A stretch of DNA of 9,239 bases from Clostridiales bacterium UBA7573 (GTDB taxonomy: Bacteria; Bacillota; Clostridia; Oscillospirales; CAG-272). The notes under the pieces were generated by a model, which ran no database searches, had not been told where the DNA came from, and saw nothing but the letters and a program-made list of their open reading frames with translations. Shown one piece after another: positions 1-5,404 of the stretch. Made by a program: the position numbers and the translations under genes. Positions within the stretch are counted from its first letter, which is position 1. Each line of letters starts with the position of its first letter. The stretch lies in NCBI GenBank assembly GCA_002477905.1, contig DLLB01000032.1, positions 1-9,239 of the forward strand, in the 5' to 3' direction.

Positions 1-26
1 TGCTCTCCCAGCTGAGCTATGCTCCC
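1..26 (-). tRNA. tRNA gene, 5' part only (identity not determinable)
   Basis: Read on the minus strand, the first 26 bases give the first 26 positions of a tRNA: acceptor 5' strand GGGAGCA, then TA, then a D-arm with stem GCTC/GAGC and an eight-base loop containing the GGG of the G18-G19 region, then A26. The anticodon, T-arm and 3' acceptor strand lie beyond the window edge, so the amino acid cannot be assigned. A consensus promoter lies just upstream (66-94), which supports this being a real gene. Confidence 0.9.
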
Positions 27-31
27 GTTCC

Positions 32-59
32 CGTCGCGGCGGGCGTCTGCCCTGCGACG
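32..59 (-). repeat. Hairpin in the tRNA 5' leader
   Basis: CGTCGC (32-37) pairs with GCGACG (54-59), and an inner stem GGGC (41-44) pairs with GCCC (49-52) around a GTCT loop. The structure sits between the predicted transcription start (about position 59) and the mature tRNA 5' end at 26. It would therefore form the 5' leader that RNase P removes. The pairing is seen directly; any function is inferred. Confidence 0.6.
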
Positions 60-65
60 TTTGCT

Positions 66-94
66 ATTATAGCATATCCATCTTCATTTGTCAA
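66..94 (-). promoter_or_regulatory. Full-consensus sigma-A promoter for the tRNA
   Basis: On the minus strand a -35 box TTGACA (89-94) and a -10 box TATAAT (66-71) are separated by exactly 17 bp. A TG one base upstream of the -10 adds an extended -10 element. This is the strongest promoter in the window and points at the tRNA whose 5' end is at 26. No hairpin-plus-T-tract terminator is visible between the hslO stop (114) and this promoter, so readthrough from hslO may also contribute. Confidence 0.92.
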
Positions 95-113
95 TACCTT
101 TTTACAATTTTTT

Positions 114-1016
114 TCACTTTTTTTCCGTGGGTTGCGTCCTGCCTGCCTTTTTCCGCGCTTCCTCAATATCCGCACCCGTAAAGGTATACGTCCGGTTACA
201 AAAATGACACCGCGTCTCGATTTTACCGTCCTTCACCAAAAGATCAAACAGTTCCTTCGGCGGCAACGTCAGCAAGGCGCGCGCCATACGCTCCTTCGAA
301 CAATCGCAATGATATTCCGCGTGAAGCGCATCGAACACATCAAATTCTACCCCTGCGCAAGCAATCTCTGCAATCTGTGCATTGGTCAACCCCTGATGGA
401 ACAGATCGGACACATTCGCCAGTTTCTCCGCATTCTTCTCCAGCTTCGCCACCGTTTCTTCCGCGGCATACGGCAAAAGCTGAATCATCACGCCGCCTGC
501 GGCAACACAGCTTTCTTCCGCACCAACCAATACGCCCAATGCGCATACGGTCGGAATCTGCTCGCTCTCCGCAAAATAATTGGCAATATCCTCTGCGATC
601 TCCCCGCTGACGATCTTGGTTATGCCGACATACGGTTTCTTTTCTCCCGTATCCCGTATCACATAGAGATCGCCGTGACCGACCACGGCACGCACATCCA
701 GCTTCCCATTCGATTTCCGCGGCGCGTCTGCGTCCGGATTCCCGATAGTCCCTTTTACATTTCCCATATAATCCGATACTGCAAGCACCGTACCGGCGTC
801 GCCGTCTCCCTGAAACCGAAGTGTCAGGGAATTCTCCTTGTCTTTCAGCATGCATCCCATCAGGGAAGCCGCGATCAACACTCTGCCAAGTGCCGCGGAC
901 GCGGTAGGCGCGGTGTGATGGATCCGCATTGCGTTCTGCACCATCTCCGTCGCATTCAGGACCAAGATCCGCGCACTGCCATCGCGCGTCATTCCGCGCA
1001 ATAAATTTTCGTTCAT
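114..1016 (-). CDS. hslO: Hsp33 redox-regulated chaperone
   Basis: A 300-residue protein of normal Hsp33 length. In this family a cytoplasmic holdase chaperone binds unfolding proteins after oxidative stress, once its zinc centre is oxidised and released. The redox switch is intact: CxC at residues 237 and 239 (CDC) and CxxC at 270 and 273 (CHFC) supply the four zinc-ligand cysteines. The N-terminal core carries typical Hsp33 sequence, such as RFQGDGDAG near 68-75 and GDLYVIRD near 115-122. I chose the ATG at 1016 because it overlaps the TGA of the upstream methyltransferase (ATGA, 4 nt) and has AAAGGA at 1025-1030 at good spacing. A TTG at 1022 would lie only 2 nt from that site. It is the last gene of the yerC-methyltransferase-hslO cluster and is probably translationally coupled. 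Confidence 0.97.
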   Translation of the reverse strand: MNENLLRGMTRDGSARILVLNATEMVQNAMRIHHTAPTASAALGRVLIAASLMGCMLKDKENSLTLRFQGDGDAGTVLAVSDYMGNVKGTIGNPDADAPRKSNGKLDVRAVVGHGDLYVIRDTGEKKPYVGITKIVSGEIAEDIANYFAESEQIPTVCALGVLVGAEESCVAAGGVMIQLLPYAAEETVAKLEKNAEKLANVSDLFHQGLTNAQIAEIACAGVEFDVFDALHAEYHCDCSKERMARALLTLPPKELFDLLVKDGKIETRCHFCNRTYTFTGADIEEARKKAGRTQPTEKK

Positions 1017-1840
1017 TTGCAAATTCCTTTCCGATTTTCCAATCCGCCGGATTCCACCGGCTGTGGCAACGGCATCTGTTCATACCCTGCTTTGACGCAA
1101 CGGCAGACGAAGAAGCGTTTGGCATCCTCCGCTTGCAGTGCGTCTCCCTGATACGAGCCGTTTTCTTCTAATATTTCAAATCCTGCGCGTGTCAGAAGCG
1201 TGCGCACGGTACGCATGGAAAACGCCCGCTCCGTCTGCAATTCCTCTGTGCGCGTATAGTGCCCGTCCGCAGTGCGGGAAAACAGCGACAAATGGAAATC
1301 GCACAGACGGCTGGCTTTGTGATAGCAACTGCGCCATGCAAGCAATACCCCGTCCGCTTCCATAACATAATCGTGTTTTCCATACCCGTTTTCAAACTGA
1401 TAAGGCGTATTCATATCAAAGGCAAAAATCCCGTTCGGATCCAGGTAATTATGGACACACGCAAAGCAAGCGGCAAGATCTGCCTCCGTACAAAGATAAT
1501 TGAGACTGTCTAAGCAACAGACCGTTGCCGCAACCGTGCCATATAATTCAAACGCACGCATATCCTGTTTTAAGTACAGCACCGGCTTTTCTCCATGCGG
1601 GCGATTCATGGCAACCGCCAACATCTCCTCCGACAGATCCACTCCGATCATATCATAGCCCGCTTTGGCAAGGCGCGCGGTGATCTGTCCTGTACCGCAG
1701 GCAAGATCCAGCACCAGATGTCCGGGGCGCACCCCATAGCGTGCAAGCGTCTGACAAAGCGCCTGTGCATACCGCTTATAATCCGCGCCGTTGAGACGGT
1801 CGTAAAACGCCGCAAGCGCCGTATACTGTCCGTTAGCCAT
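1013..1840 (-). CDS. Class I SAM-dependent methyltransferase, substrate unknown
   Basis: A 275-residue predicted cytoplasmic methyltransferase. The Rossmann-fold SAM site is clear: motif I DLACGTG at residues 45-51, the acidic ribose-binding residue in GVDLSEEM at 66-73, QDMRAF at 92-97, and a post-I segment CCLDSLNYL at 108-116. This matches the broad Methyltransf_25/UbiE-like group, including Bacillus YqeM-type proteins. The substrate cannot be read from sequence; small molecule, RNA and protein are all possible. The start is the ATG at 1840, which lies 8 nt inside the end of the yerC-like gene. Its own Shine-Dalgarno is weak (AGGG, 11 nt upstream), so coupled translation is likely. The frame stays open upstream to about 2008, but that extension overlaps the regulator gene and has no methyltransferase features. 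The last 25 residues fall beyond the core domain. Confidence 0.9.
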   Translation of the reverse strand: MANGQYTALAAFYDRLNGADYKRYAQALCQTLARYGVRPGHLVLDLACGTGQITARLAKAGYDMIGVDLSEEMLAVAMNRPHGEKPVLYLKQDMRAFELYGTVAATVCCLDSLNYLCTEADLAACFACVHNYLDPNGIFAFDMNTPYQFENGYGKHDYVMEADGVLLAWRSCYHKASRLCDFHLSLFSRTADGHYTRTEELQTERAFSMRTVRTLLTRAGFEILEENGSYQGDALQAEDAKRFFVCRCVKAGYEQMPLPQPVESGGLENRKGICK

Positions 1841-2144
1841 TGTCTGTTTTTCCCTGTTCTTCGGCTTCCAACCGCGCCAATACCGCGGTATACCCGTCGT
1901 TGCCGTCTTTGATACACCGGCTGACGCGGCTGATGGTTGCCGTGCTGAGTCCCGTGGCTTCTCCGACCGCAGTATAAATTTCCCCATGATATAACATCCG
2001 CGCCGCATGCATCCGCTTTGCCATTTCCCGTACTTCGGTTAACGTACAAAGATCTTCAAAAAAGCGATAGCATTCTTCCTCATCTTTTAACGACAGGATC
2101 GCGCGGAACAAAAAATCCACCCGCTCATCCTTTAATTTACTCAT
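1833..2144 (-). CDS. YerC/YecD-type TrpR-like DNA-binding regulator
   Basis: A 103-residue small protein resembling the TrpR-related YerC/YecD family of Firmicutes. Family members are short, all-helical and carry one helix-turn-helix; their ligand and targets are, as far as I know, not established. Visible features are a helical N-terminal half (residues 1-50, including LTEVREMAKRMHAARML) and a helix-turn-helix around 56-77 (YTAVGEATGLS then TATISRVSRCI), where the TATISRV segment is the likely recognition helix. The start ATG at 2144 has a strong AGGAGG site six bases upstream, and a sigma-A promoter lies at 2174-2202. It is first in a cluster with a methyltransferase and hslO and overlaps the former by 8 nt. 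That position suggests self-regulation of the operon, which is inference only. Confidence 0.9.
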   Translation of the reverse strand: MSKLKDERVDFLFRAILSLKDEEECYRFFEDLCTLTEVREMAKRMHAARMLYHGEIYTAVGEATGLSTATISRVSRCIKDGNDGYTAVLARLEAEEQGKTDNG

Positions 2145-2173
2145 CTTTTTCCTCCTGCCCGTGTTCTGCTTCT

Positions 2174-2202
2174 ATTATACGCGATTTCTTTTGCAAAGTA
2201 AA
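2174..2202 (-). promoter_or_regulatory. Sigma-A promoter for yerC-methyltransferase-hslO
   Basis: On the minus strand a perfect -10 TATAAT (2174-2179) lies 17 bp from a four-of-six -35 TTTACT (2197-2202). It sits in the 92-nt gap between the murC stop and the yerC-like start, about 30 nt above the start codon. No convincing terminator follows murC, so transcripts starting upstream of murC may also enter this cluster. Confidence 0.8.
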
Positions 2203-2236
2203 GTGTTTTTTGATTTTTCAGAAGGAAAATCTGCTT

Positions 2237-3664
2237 TTACGGTTCGCTGTGCGCAAATTGCCCGTTTCCCAACGGATTCTGTACCGCCGCTTTGATTTGA
2301 AGCGCCAGATCCCCCGCCCCCAGAATCAGAATCAGATCCCCCGGACGCGCCTGCGCGGTCAGCTTGGGAAGAATCTGCGTCACATCCAGACAAGCCTGCG
2401 CATGGGCACCGGTGGCTTCTGCCAACATTTGCGGCGTAACGCCGTATTTGTTTTGTTCCCGCGCCGCATAAATCGGCGCGATCAGTACAAAATCCGCTTC
2501 CCGCAATGCCGCGGCAAACTCCGAAAGCAACACTGCCGTGCGGGAATAGGTATGCGATTGAAAAGCGCAAAGCACCCTGCCATGCGTCATCGCTTTCGCA
2601 GTGGCAATCGACGCGCGCAGTTCCGTCGGATGATGCGCATAATCCAGATAAACCGGTACGCCGTTCGGTTCTGCGATCTGCTCCATTCTTCGTCCGGCGC
2701 CGGTGAAAGCAGCCAACGCCTGTGCAGAAGTGGCAAACGGCACACCGCTTTCCTGCGCCACAGCAAGCGCGGCAAGCGCATTGCGAACGTGGTGCGCTCC
2801 GGGTACCCGCAGGCGCACCGTGCCGAGCATGGTTTTCTGCCGGTAAACGGCAAAGGTCGCAAATCCCTCGTGCAGACGGAGCTCTTGTGCGGTATAATCC
2901 GCGTCCGTACAGTCGGAAAACGTCACAAGCGTTCCGGTATAGCCGCATAACGCGTTTGCGAGATGCATATCCGGCTGATAAGCCACCACCATCTGCGCCT
3001 TTTGCGCGTAAGCGGCAAAAGAAGCTTCGATCTGCGCGTAGGAATGGAAATAATCCACATGATCCATATCAATATTCAGCAGTACCGCAACCGTCGGATA
3101 AAAAGACAAAAACGAATCCCGATATTCACAAGCCTCAAACAAAAACGGTTCTGTGTGTGCGTCGTTTCCCTGCGCATCCGCTCCGATTTGCCATGCACCG
3201 TCCTGCCCTGCCATCGGTGCGCCGCCGGCAACCGCCGGATGCAGTCCCGCCGCATTGAAGATCGCGGTCAGCATTGCGGTCGTCGTACTTTTCCCGTGCA
3301 TTCCCGCAACCCCGATCCGCGACCGGTAAGCACACATCAGCGCACCTAAAAATTCCGCGCGGGAATAACAGGGGATTCCGGCTTTGCGCGCCGCGCAGAG
3401 CTGAGGATGATCCTCTGAAATCGCGGCAGTGTATACGACCGCTTCCGTTTGCGCGATTGGAAACACCGCGTCCTCCGCATCCACCGGAATACCGAGTTCA
3501 CGCAGTTTCCGCACCACCGCGCTGTCCGTATCCCGATCACTGCCGCGGATTTTTTTCCCCTCCGCCTGCGCCAGCACTGCCAGTGCGGACATATTCACGC
3601 CGCCGATCCCCAAAAAATAGTATCGTTGATATTGCATCGGTTCCGTCTGTTTATCATCTGTCAT
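2237..3664 (-). CDS. murC: UDP-N-acetylmuramate--L-alanine ligase
   Basis: A 475-residue cytoplasmic Mur ligase. It catalyses ATP-dependent addition of L-alanine to UDP-MurNAc, the first amino-acid step of peptidoglycan precursor synthesis. The three Mur domains are recognisable: N-terminal UDP-binding GIGGVNMSALA (19-29); the central ATPase with P-loop GMHGKSTTT (121-129), EACEYRDSF (177-185) and NIDMDHVDYF (197-206); and the C-terminal domain with LDYAHHPTE (340-348), FQSHTYSRT (368-376) and LGAGD (448-452). The P-loop reads GMHGKS where GTHGKT is the commonest form, and the usual FQPH is FQSH. Both look tolerable. Two starts are possible: ATG 3664 or TTG 3670. I prefer the ATG, with AAAGG 11 nt upstream, though the TTG lies 5 nt from that site. 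The gene diverges from spoVG, another wall-linked gene often found near mur genes in clostridia. Confidence 0.97.
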   Translation of the reverse strand: MTDDKQTEPMQYQRYYFLGIGGVNMSALAVLAQAEGKKIRGSDRDTDSAVVRKLRELGIPVDAEDAVFPIAQTEAVVYTAAISEDHPQLCAARKAGIPCYSRAEFLGALMCAYRSRIGVAGMHGKSTTTAMLTAIFNAAGLHPAVAGGAPMAGQDGAWQIGADAQGNDAHTEPFLFEACEYRDSFLSFYPTVAVLLNIDMDHVDYFHSYAQIEASFAAYAQKAQMVVAYQPDMHLANALCGYTGTLVTFSDCTDADYTAQELRLHEGFATFAVYRQKTMLGTVRLRVPGAHHVRNALAALAVAQESGVPFATSAQALAAFTGAGRRMEQIAEPNGVPVYLDYAHHPTELRASIATAKAMTHGRVLCAFQSHTYSRTAVLLSEFAAALREADFVLIAPIYAAREQNKYGVTPQMLAEATGAHAQACLDVTQILPKLTAQARPGDLILILGAGDLALQIKAAVQNPLGNGQFAHSEP

Positions 3665-3689
3665 AATCAACCGTGCCTTTCTGTCTGCA

Positions 3690-3737
3690 CCCGCTTTGTG
3701 TTCTACACGAAAATGTATATTCTTCCATAAAGCGGGG
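3690..3737. repeat. Inverted repeat in the murC leader/promoter region
   Basis: A perfect 8-bp inverted repeat: CCCGCTTT at 3690-3697 and AAAGCGGG at 3730-3737, separated by 32 bp, starting 26 bp upstream of the murC ATG. The enclosed DNA contains TATACA (minus strand, 3714-3719), a weak -10 candidate for murC without a matching -35. The repeat could be two operator half-sites or the two sides of a leader stem-loop in murC mRNA. The sequence match is certain; the role is not known. Confidence 0.5.
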
Positions 3738-3762
3738 CATTGTATTCATGTTTTGTACATGA

Positions 3763-3783
3763 TCCGGCTAAAATTGCCGGATT
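3763..3783. repeat. Perfect 7-bp hairpin in the murC-spoVG spacer
   Basis: ATCCGGC (3763-3769) and GCCGGAT (3777-3783) flank a seven-base loop TAAAATT. It lies midway between the divergent genes murC and spoVG and abuts a second, weaker inverted repeat (TCATG 3747-3751 with CATGA 3759-3763). There is no T-tract on either side, so it does not look like an intrinsic terminator. An operator or a 5'-leader element are alternatives. Confidence 0.55.
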
Positions 3784-3864
3784 TATGAATATTTTGCGAG
3801 AAAAACTGAGGAATATTCAAAAAAAGTTTTTGTTTTCCAATGCATAATCTTCATAATTCCCCAG

Positions 3865-3870
3865 TATAAT
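3865..3870 (+). promoter_or_regulatory. Probable -10 box of the spoVG promoter
   Basis: TATAAT at 3865-3870 is a perfect -10 on the plus strand, 51 nt before the spoVG start codon. No good -35 lies 17 bp upstream. A second -10-like CATAAT (3852-3857) with TTGTTT 16 bp upstream is an alternative. An A-tract/T-tract segment at about 3820-3838 lies just upstream and could act as an UP element. I found no sigma-H pattern, which drives spoVG in Bacillus: an AGGAATA at 3810-3816 has no GAAT at the right distance. Confidence 0.55.
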
Positions 3871-3921
3871 AAAACTAAGTTCTCTGCAACTACACAATGT
3901 AACACAATGGAGGAAAAAACA

Positions 3922-4233
3922 ATGGAAATCACAGATATCAAAGTCCGCAAATTATTTCACGACGAGAGTCCCATGAAAGCCATCGTATCCGTCACGTTCG
4001 ACAATCAGCTGGCAGTGCACGACATTAAAGTGATCTATGCACGGGACAAGTTCTTCATTGTCATGCCCAGCCGGAAGAATCCGGACGGAACTTATCGGGA
4101 TATTGTACACCCGATCAACGCGCAGTTCCGCGCAACCTTGGAGGAACAGATCCTTGCGGAATATGACGCGGCACTTGCAAGAGAAGCGGAAGAAGCGCTG
4201 CAACAGCCGGAGCCGGAAAGCGCCGCGCTGTAA
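3922..4233 (+). CDS. spoVG: SpoVG, site-specific nucleic-acid-binding regulator
   Basis: A 103-residue protein of the usual SpoVG size. It begins with the family-typical MEITDIKVRK and keeps the conserved core: MKAIVSVTFDNQLAVHDIKV (18-37), FFIVMPSRK (44-52) and RDIVHPINAQFR (59-70). An acidic, low-complexity tail follows from about residue 86. In Firmicutes SpoVG binds DNA and RNA and influences septum formation in sporulation, capsule, virulence and wall functions. The start is set by GGAGG at 3909-3913, eight bases before the ATG at 3922. An in-frame ATG at 3907 overlaps that ribosome site and is rejected. It is transcribed alone, divergently from murC, and ends at a strong hairpin terminator. 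Confidence 0.97.
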   Translation: MEITDIKVRKLFHDESPMKAIVSVTFDNQLAVHDIKVIYARDKFFIVMPSRKNPDGTYRDIVHPINAQFRATLEEQILAEYDAALAREAEEALQQPEPESAAL

Positions 4234-4249
4234 ATTTTGCGGGAAATAC

Positions 4250-4286
4250 GAGAGGAGAGAGGAATCTCTCCTCTCTTTGTTCTTTC
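4250..4286 (+). terminator. Intrinsic terminator of spoVG
   Basis: A perfect 11-bp stem, GAGAGGAGAGA (4250-4260) pairing with TCTCTCCTCTC (4265-4275), closes a GGAA tetraloop (a GNRA-type loop) and is followed by TTTGTTCTTT. It lies 17 nt after the spoVG stop. On the minus strand the hairpin is followed only by GTATTTCCC, so it may act less well for the convergent gene ending at 4315. Confidence 0.9.
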
Positions 4287-4314
4287 TCCCGCCTGCCGAC
4301 TTTCGCTTCCGTTT

Positions 4315-5016
4315 TCAGCATATGCCGGTTTCCTCCTTTTTGACCGTATATACATATGCATTCCCCATTTTTCCTGTGCGTGCTACCATACCGGTTTCAT
4401 ACAGCACCCCCAGTGCCGCGGTGGCAACCGCGCGGGCACATCCTGTGCTTTTCGCGTAATCCGCTGAAGTAAACGGTTGCGCCGGAAGCGGCGGTAAAAG
4501 CGATACAAGCTCTTTGGCGCAATGAATCCGCACCTCGGACAAGATCTTGGTCGGCACGCGATCCATTCGCTTTGCACCGCGCTTCTGTCTGCCGTCCGCG
4601 CCGCCCATTCGTTTATAATCTTCCGTTTCCACCAGCAAAAACCGAAAATGCAGATGCGGATGCGTCAGATACCGCCGGATGGCGTACAACTCCAAAAATA
4701 CGTCCTGTATACCGCGCTTGCGCGGCACCACGCGGCGGGAAACAATCTCTCCACTATGCGCGTCCACCCAGTTGACATAAGCGCGCGCGATCACCGGATG
4801 CACAACCGTAACGTCATATTCCGGCAAAAACGCGTCCAGCTTATCACAAAGCCGCGCAAACTGCCGTGTTTGGATCTCATAAACTTGTCCGGCTTGGAAC
4901 ACATCCGCAATAAAGCGTCCGAGCGGGATCTCATAGCAGGTAGAATCGTTTGTAATATGCCGTTTGAGCATAGCATGCAGGGTGTGTTCTGTATAAGTAC
5001 CGATGCTGCGTTCCAT
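4315..5016 (-). CDS. Uncharacterised protein: PD-(D/E)XK nuclease-like core plus C-terminal winged helix
   Basis: A 233-residue cytoplasmic protein. I know similar hypothetical proteins from Firmicutes but no assigned function. The first 75 residues read like a PD-(D/E)XK core: a helix with E10 (TEHTLHAMLKRHI), a strand with E29, then GRFIADVF with D38, YEIQTRQF with E47-x-Q49, a helix at 52-63 and a strand VTVVHP (69-74). This order and spacing resemble Holliday-junction-resolvase-type nucleases; the lysine is Gln, as in BglII. A basic stretch lies at about 142-153 (GRQKRGAKRMDR). Residues about 182-224 (FTSADYAKSTGCAR, then ALGVLYETGMVARTGK, then YVY) fit a winged helix. The start ATG 5016 has AAAGGAG at good spacing. 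It is convergent with spoVG and divergent from the DUF3006-like gene. The fold assignment is by motif only; loss of catalysis is possible. Confidence 0.7.
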   Translation of the reverse strand: MERSIGTYTEHTLHAMLKRHITNDSTCYEIPLGRFIADVFQAGQVYEIQTRQFARLCDKLDAFLPEYDVTVVHPVIARAYVNWVDAHSGEIVSRRVVPRKRGIQDVFLELYAIRRYLTHPHLHFRFLLVETEDYKRMGGADGRQKRGAKRMDRVPTKILSEVRIHCAKELVSLLPPLPAQPFTSADYAKSTGCARAVATAALGVLYETGMVARTGKMGNAYVYTVKKEETGIC

Positions 5017-5035
5017 GTGCGTGCTCCTTTTTTAC

Positions 5036-5064
5036 TTGACTTTTCGTTCCGTTTCTGTTACAAT
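5036..5064 (+). promoter_or_regulatory. Sigma-A promoter of the DUF3006-like gene
   Basis: A -35 TTGACT (5036-5041, five of six) and a -10 TACAAT (5059-5064, five of six) are separated by 17 bp, with the start codon 37 nt downstream of the -10. The complement of the -10 (5060-5065) reads TATTGT on the minus strand preceded by TGC, a possible weak extended -10 for the divergent gene at 5016. Polymerases might then compete for this segment. Confidence 0.88.
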
Positions 5065-5101
5065 AGCAAAAGAAAGACGGATTTGGAAGGGAGGGATTCT
5101 G

Positions 5102-5344
5102 ATGTTTTTGGCAATCGACCGAATCGAGGGAATTTACTATGTCTGCTATGATGACGATGAGCAGGAATATCTGCTGACCAAAGCCGACATCGGCTTTGAT
5201 GTAAAGCCATCCGATATTCTGACCGCAGAGCTGAAAAACGGTAATGTGGTCGTCACCGGACGGGATGATGCGGAACGGGACCGCCGTCTGGAAGAAGTCC
5301 GTGCCCTGCAGGAACGCATCCGCAAGCGGCAACAAAACCGCTGA
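5102..5344 (+). CDS. Small DUF3006-like protein
   Basis: An 80-residue protein. The opening FLAIDRIEGIYYVCYDDD, followed by a short beta-rich stretch to about residue 53 and a charged helix (56-78, RDDAERDRRLEEVRALQERIRKR), matches the layout of DUF3006 proteins of Firmicutes. These small proteins of unknown function typically start with a DRIEG-type strand. There is no signal peptide or membrane segment. The start ATG at 5102 follows GGGAGGG at six bases and is preceded by a good sigma-A promoter. The gene is monocistronic, bounded by its own terminator. It diverges across 85 nt from the PD-(D/E)XK-like gene, so the two may be co-regulated, although nothing in the sequence proves a functional link. 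Confidence 0.8.
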   Translation: MFLAIDRIEGIYYVCYDDDEQEYLLTKADIGFDVKPSDILTAELKNGNVVVTGRDDAERDRRLEEVRALQERIRKRQQNR

Positions 5345-5360
5345 GAGGTTGTGGATGGGG

Positions 5361-5397
5361 AAAGGGAGCCTTTTTACAAAAAGGCTCCCTTTTTCTG
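5361..5397 (+). terminator. Intrinsic terminator of the DUF3006-like gene
   Basis: Two 15-nt arms, 5361-5375 and 5378-5392, are perfect reverse complements (core GGGAGCC with GGCTCCC) and are followed by TTTTTCTGT. The hairpin begins 16 nt after the stop codon. Because the outer and inner ends are A/T runs, it could also work on the minus strand for the convergent hydrolase gene ending at 5405, although the T-run there is short. Confidence 0.92.
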
Positions 5398-5404
5398 TAT
5401 CGCC

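Noticed and set aside
132..1004. Long open frame antisense to hslO, and similar long antisense frames over murC, the hydrolase and dxs
   Set aside because: Their sequences are Arg/His/Pro-rich without family motifs, lack ribosome sites and mirror well-supported genes.
1841..2008. N-terminal extension of the methyltransferase to position 2008
   Set aside because: It lies fully inside the yerC-like gene in another frame and shows no methyltransferase sequence. The ATG at 1840 fits the domain start and the coupled layout.
2205..2236. Terminator after murC
   Set aside because: Only a short A/T-rich pairing (GATTTT/AAAATC) is present, and it is followed by an A-run on the minus strand rather than a T-tract.
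3810..3850. Sigma-H promoter for spoVG, as in Bacillus
   Set aside because: An AGGAATA resembles the -35, but no GAAT occurs 11-12 bp beyond its expected end.
3907..3921. Upstream in-frame ATG of spoVG
   Set aside because: It overlaps the GGAGG ribosome site that serves the ATG at 3922, and family members begin at the MEITD-type sequence.
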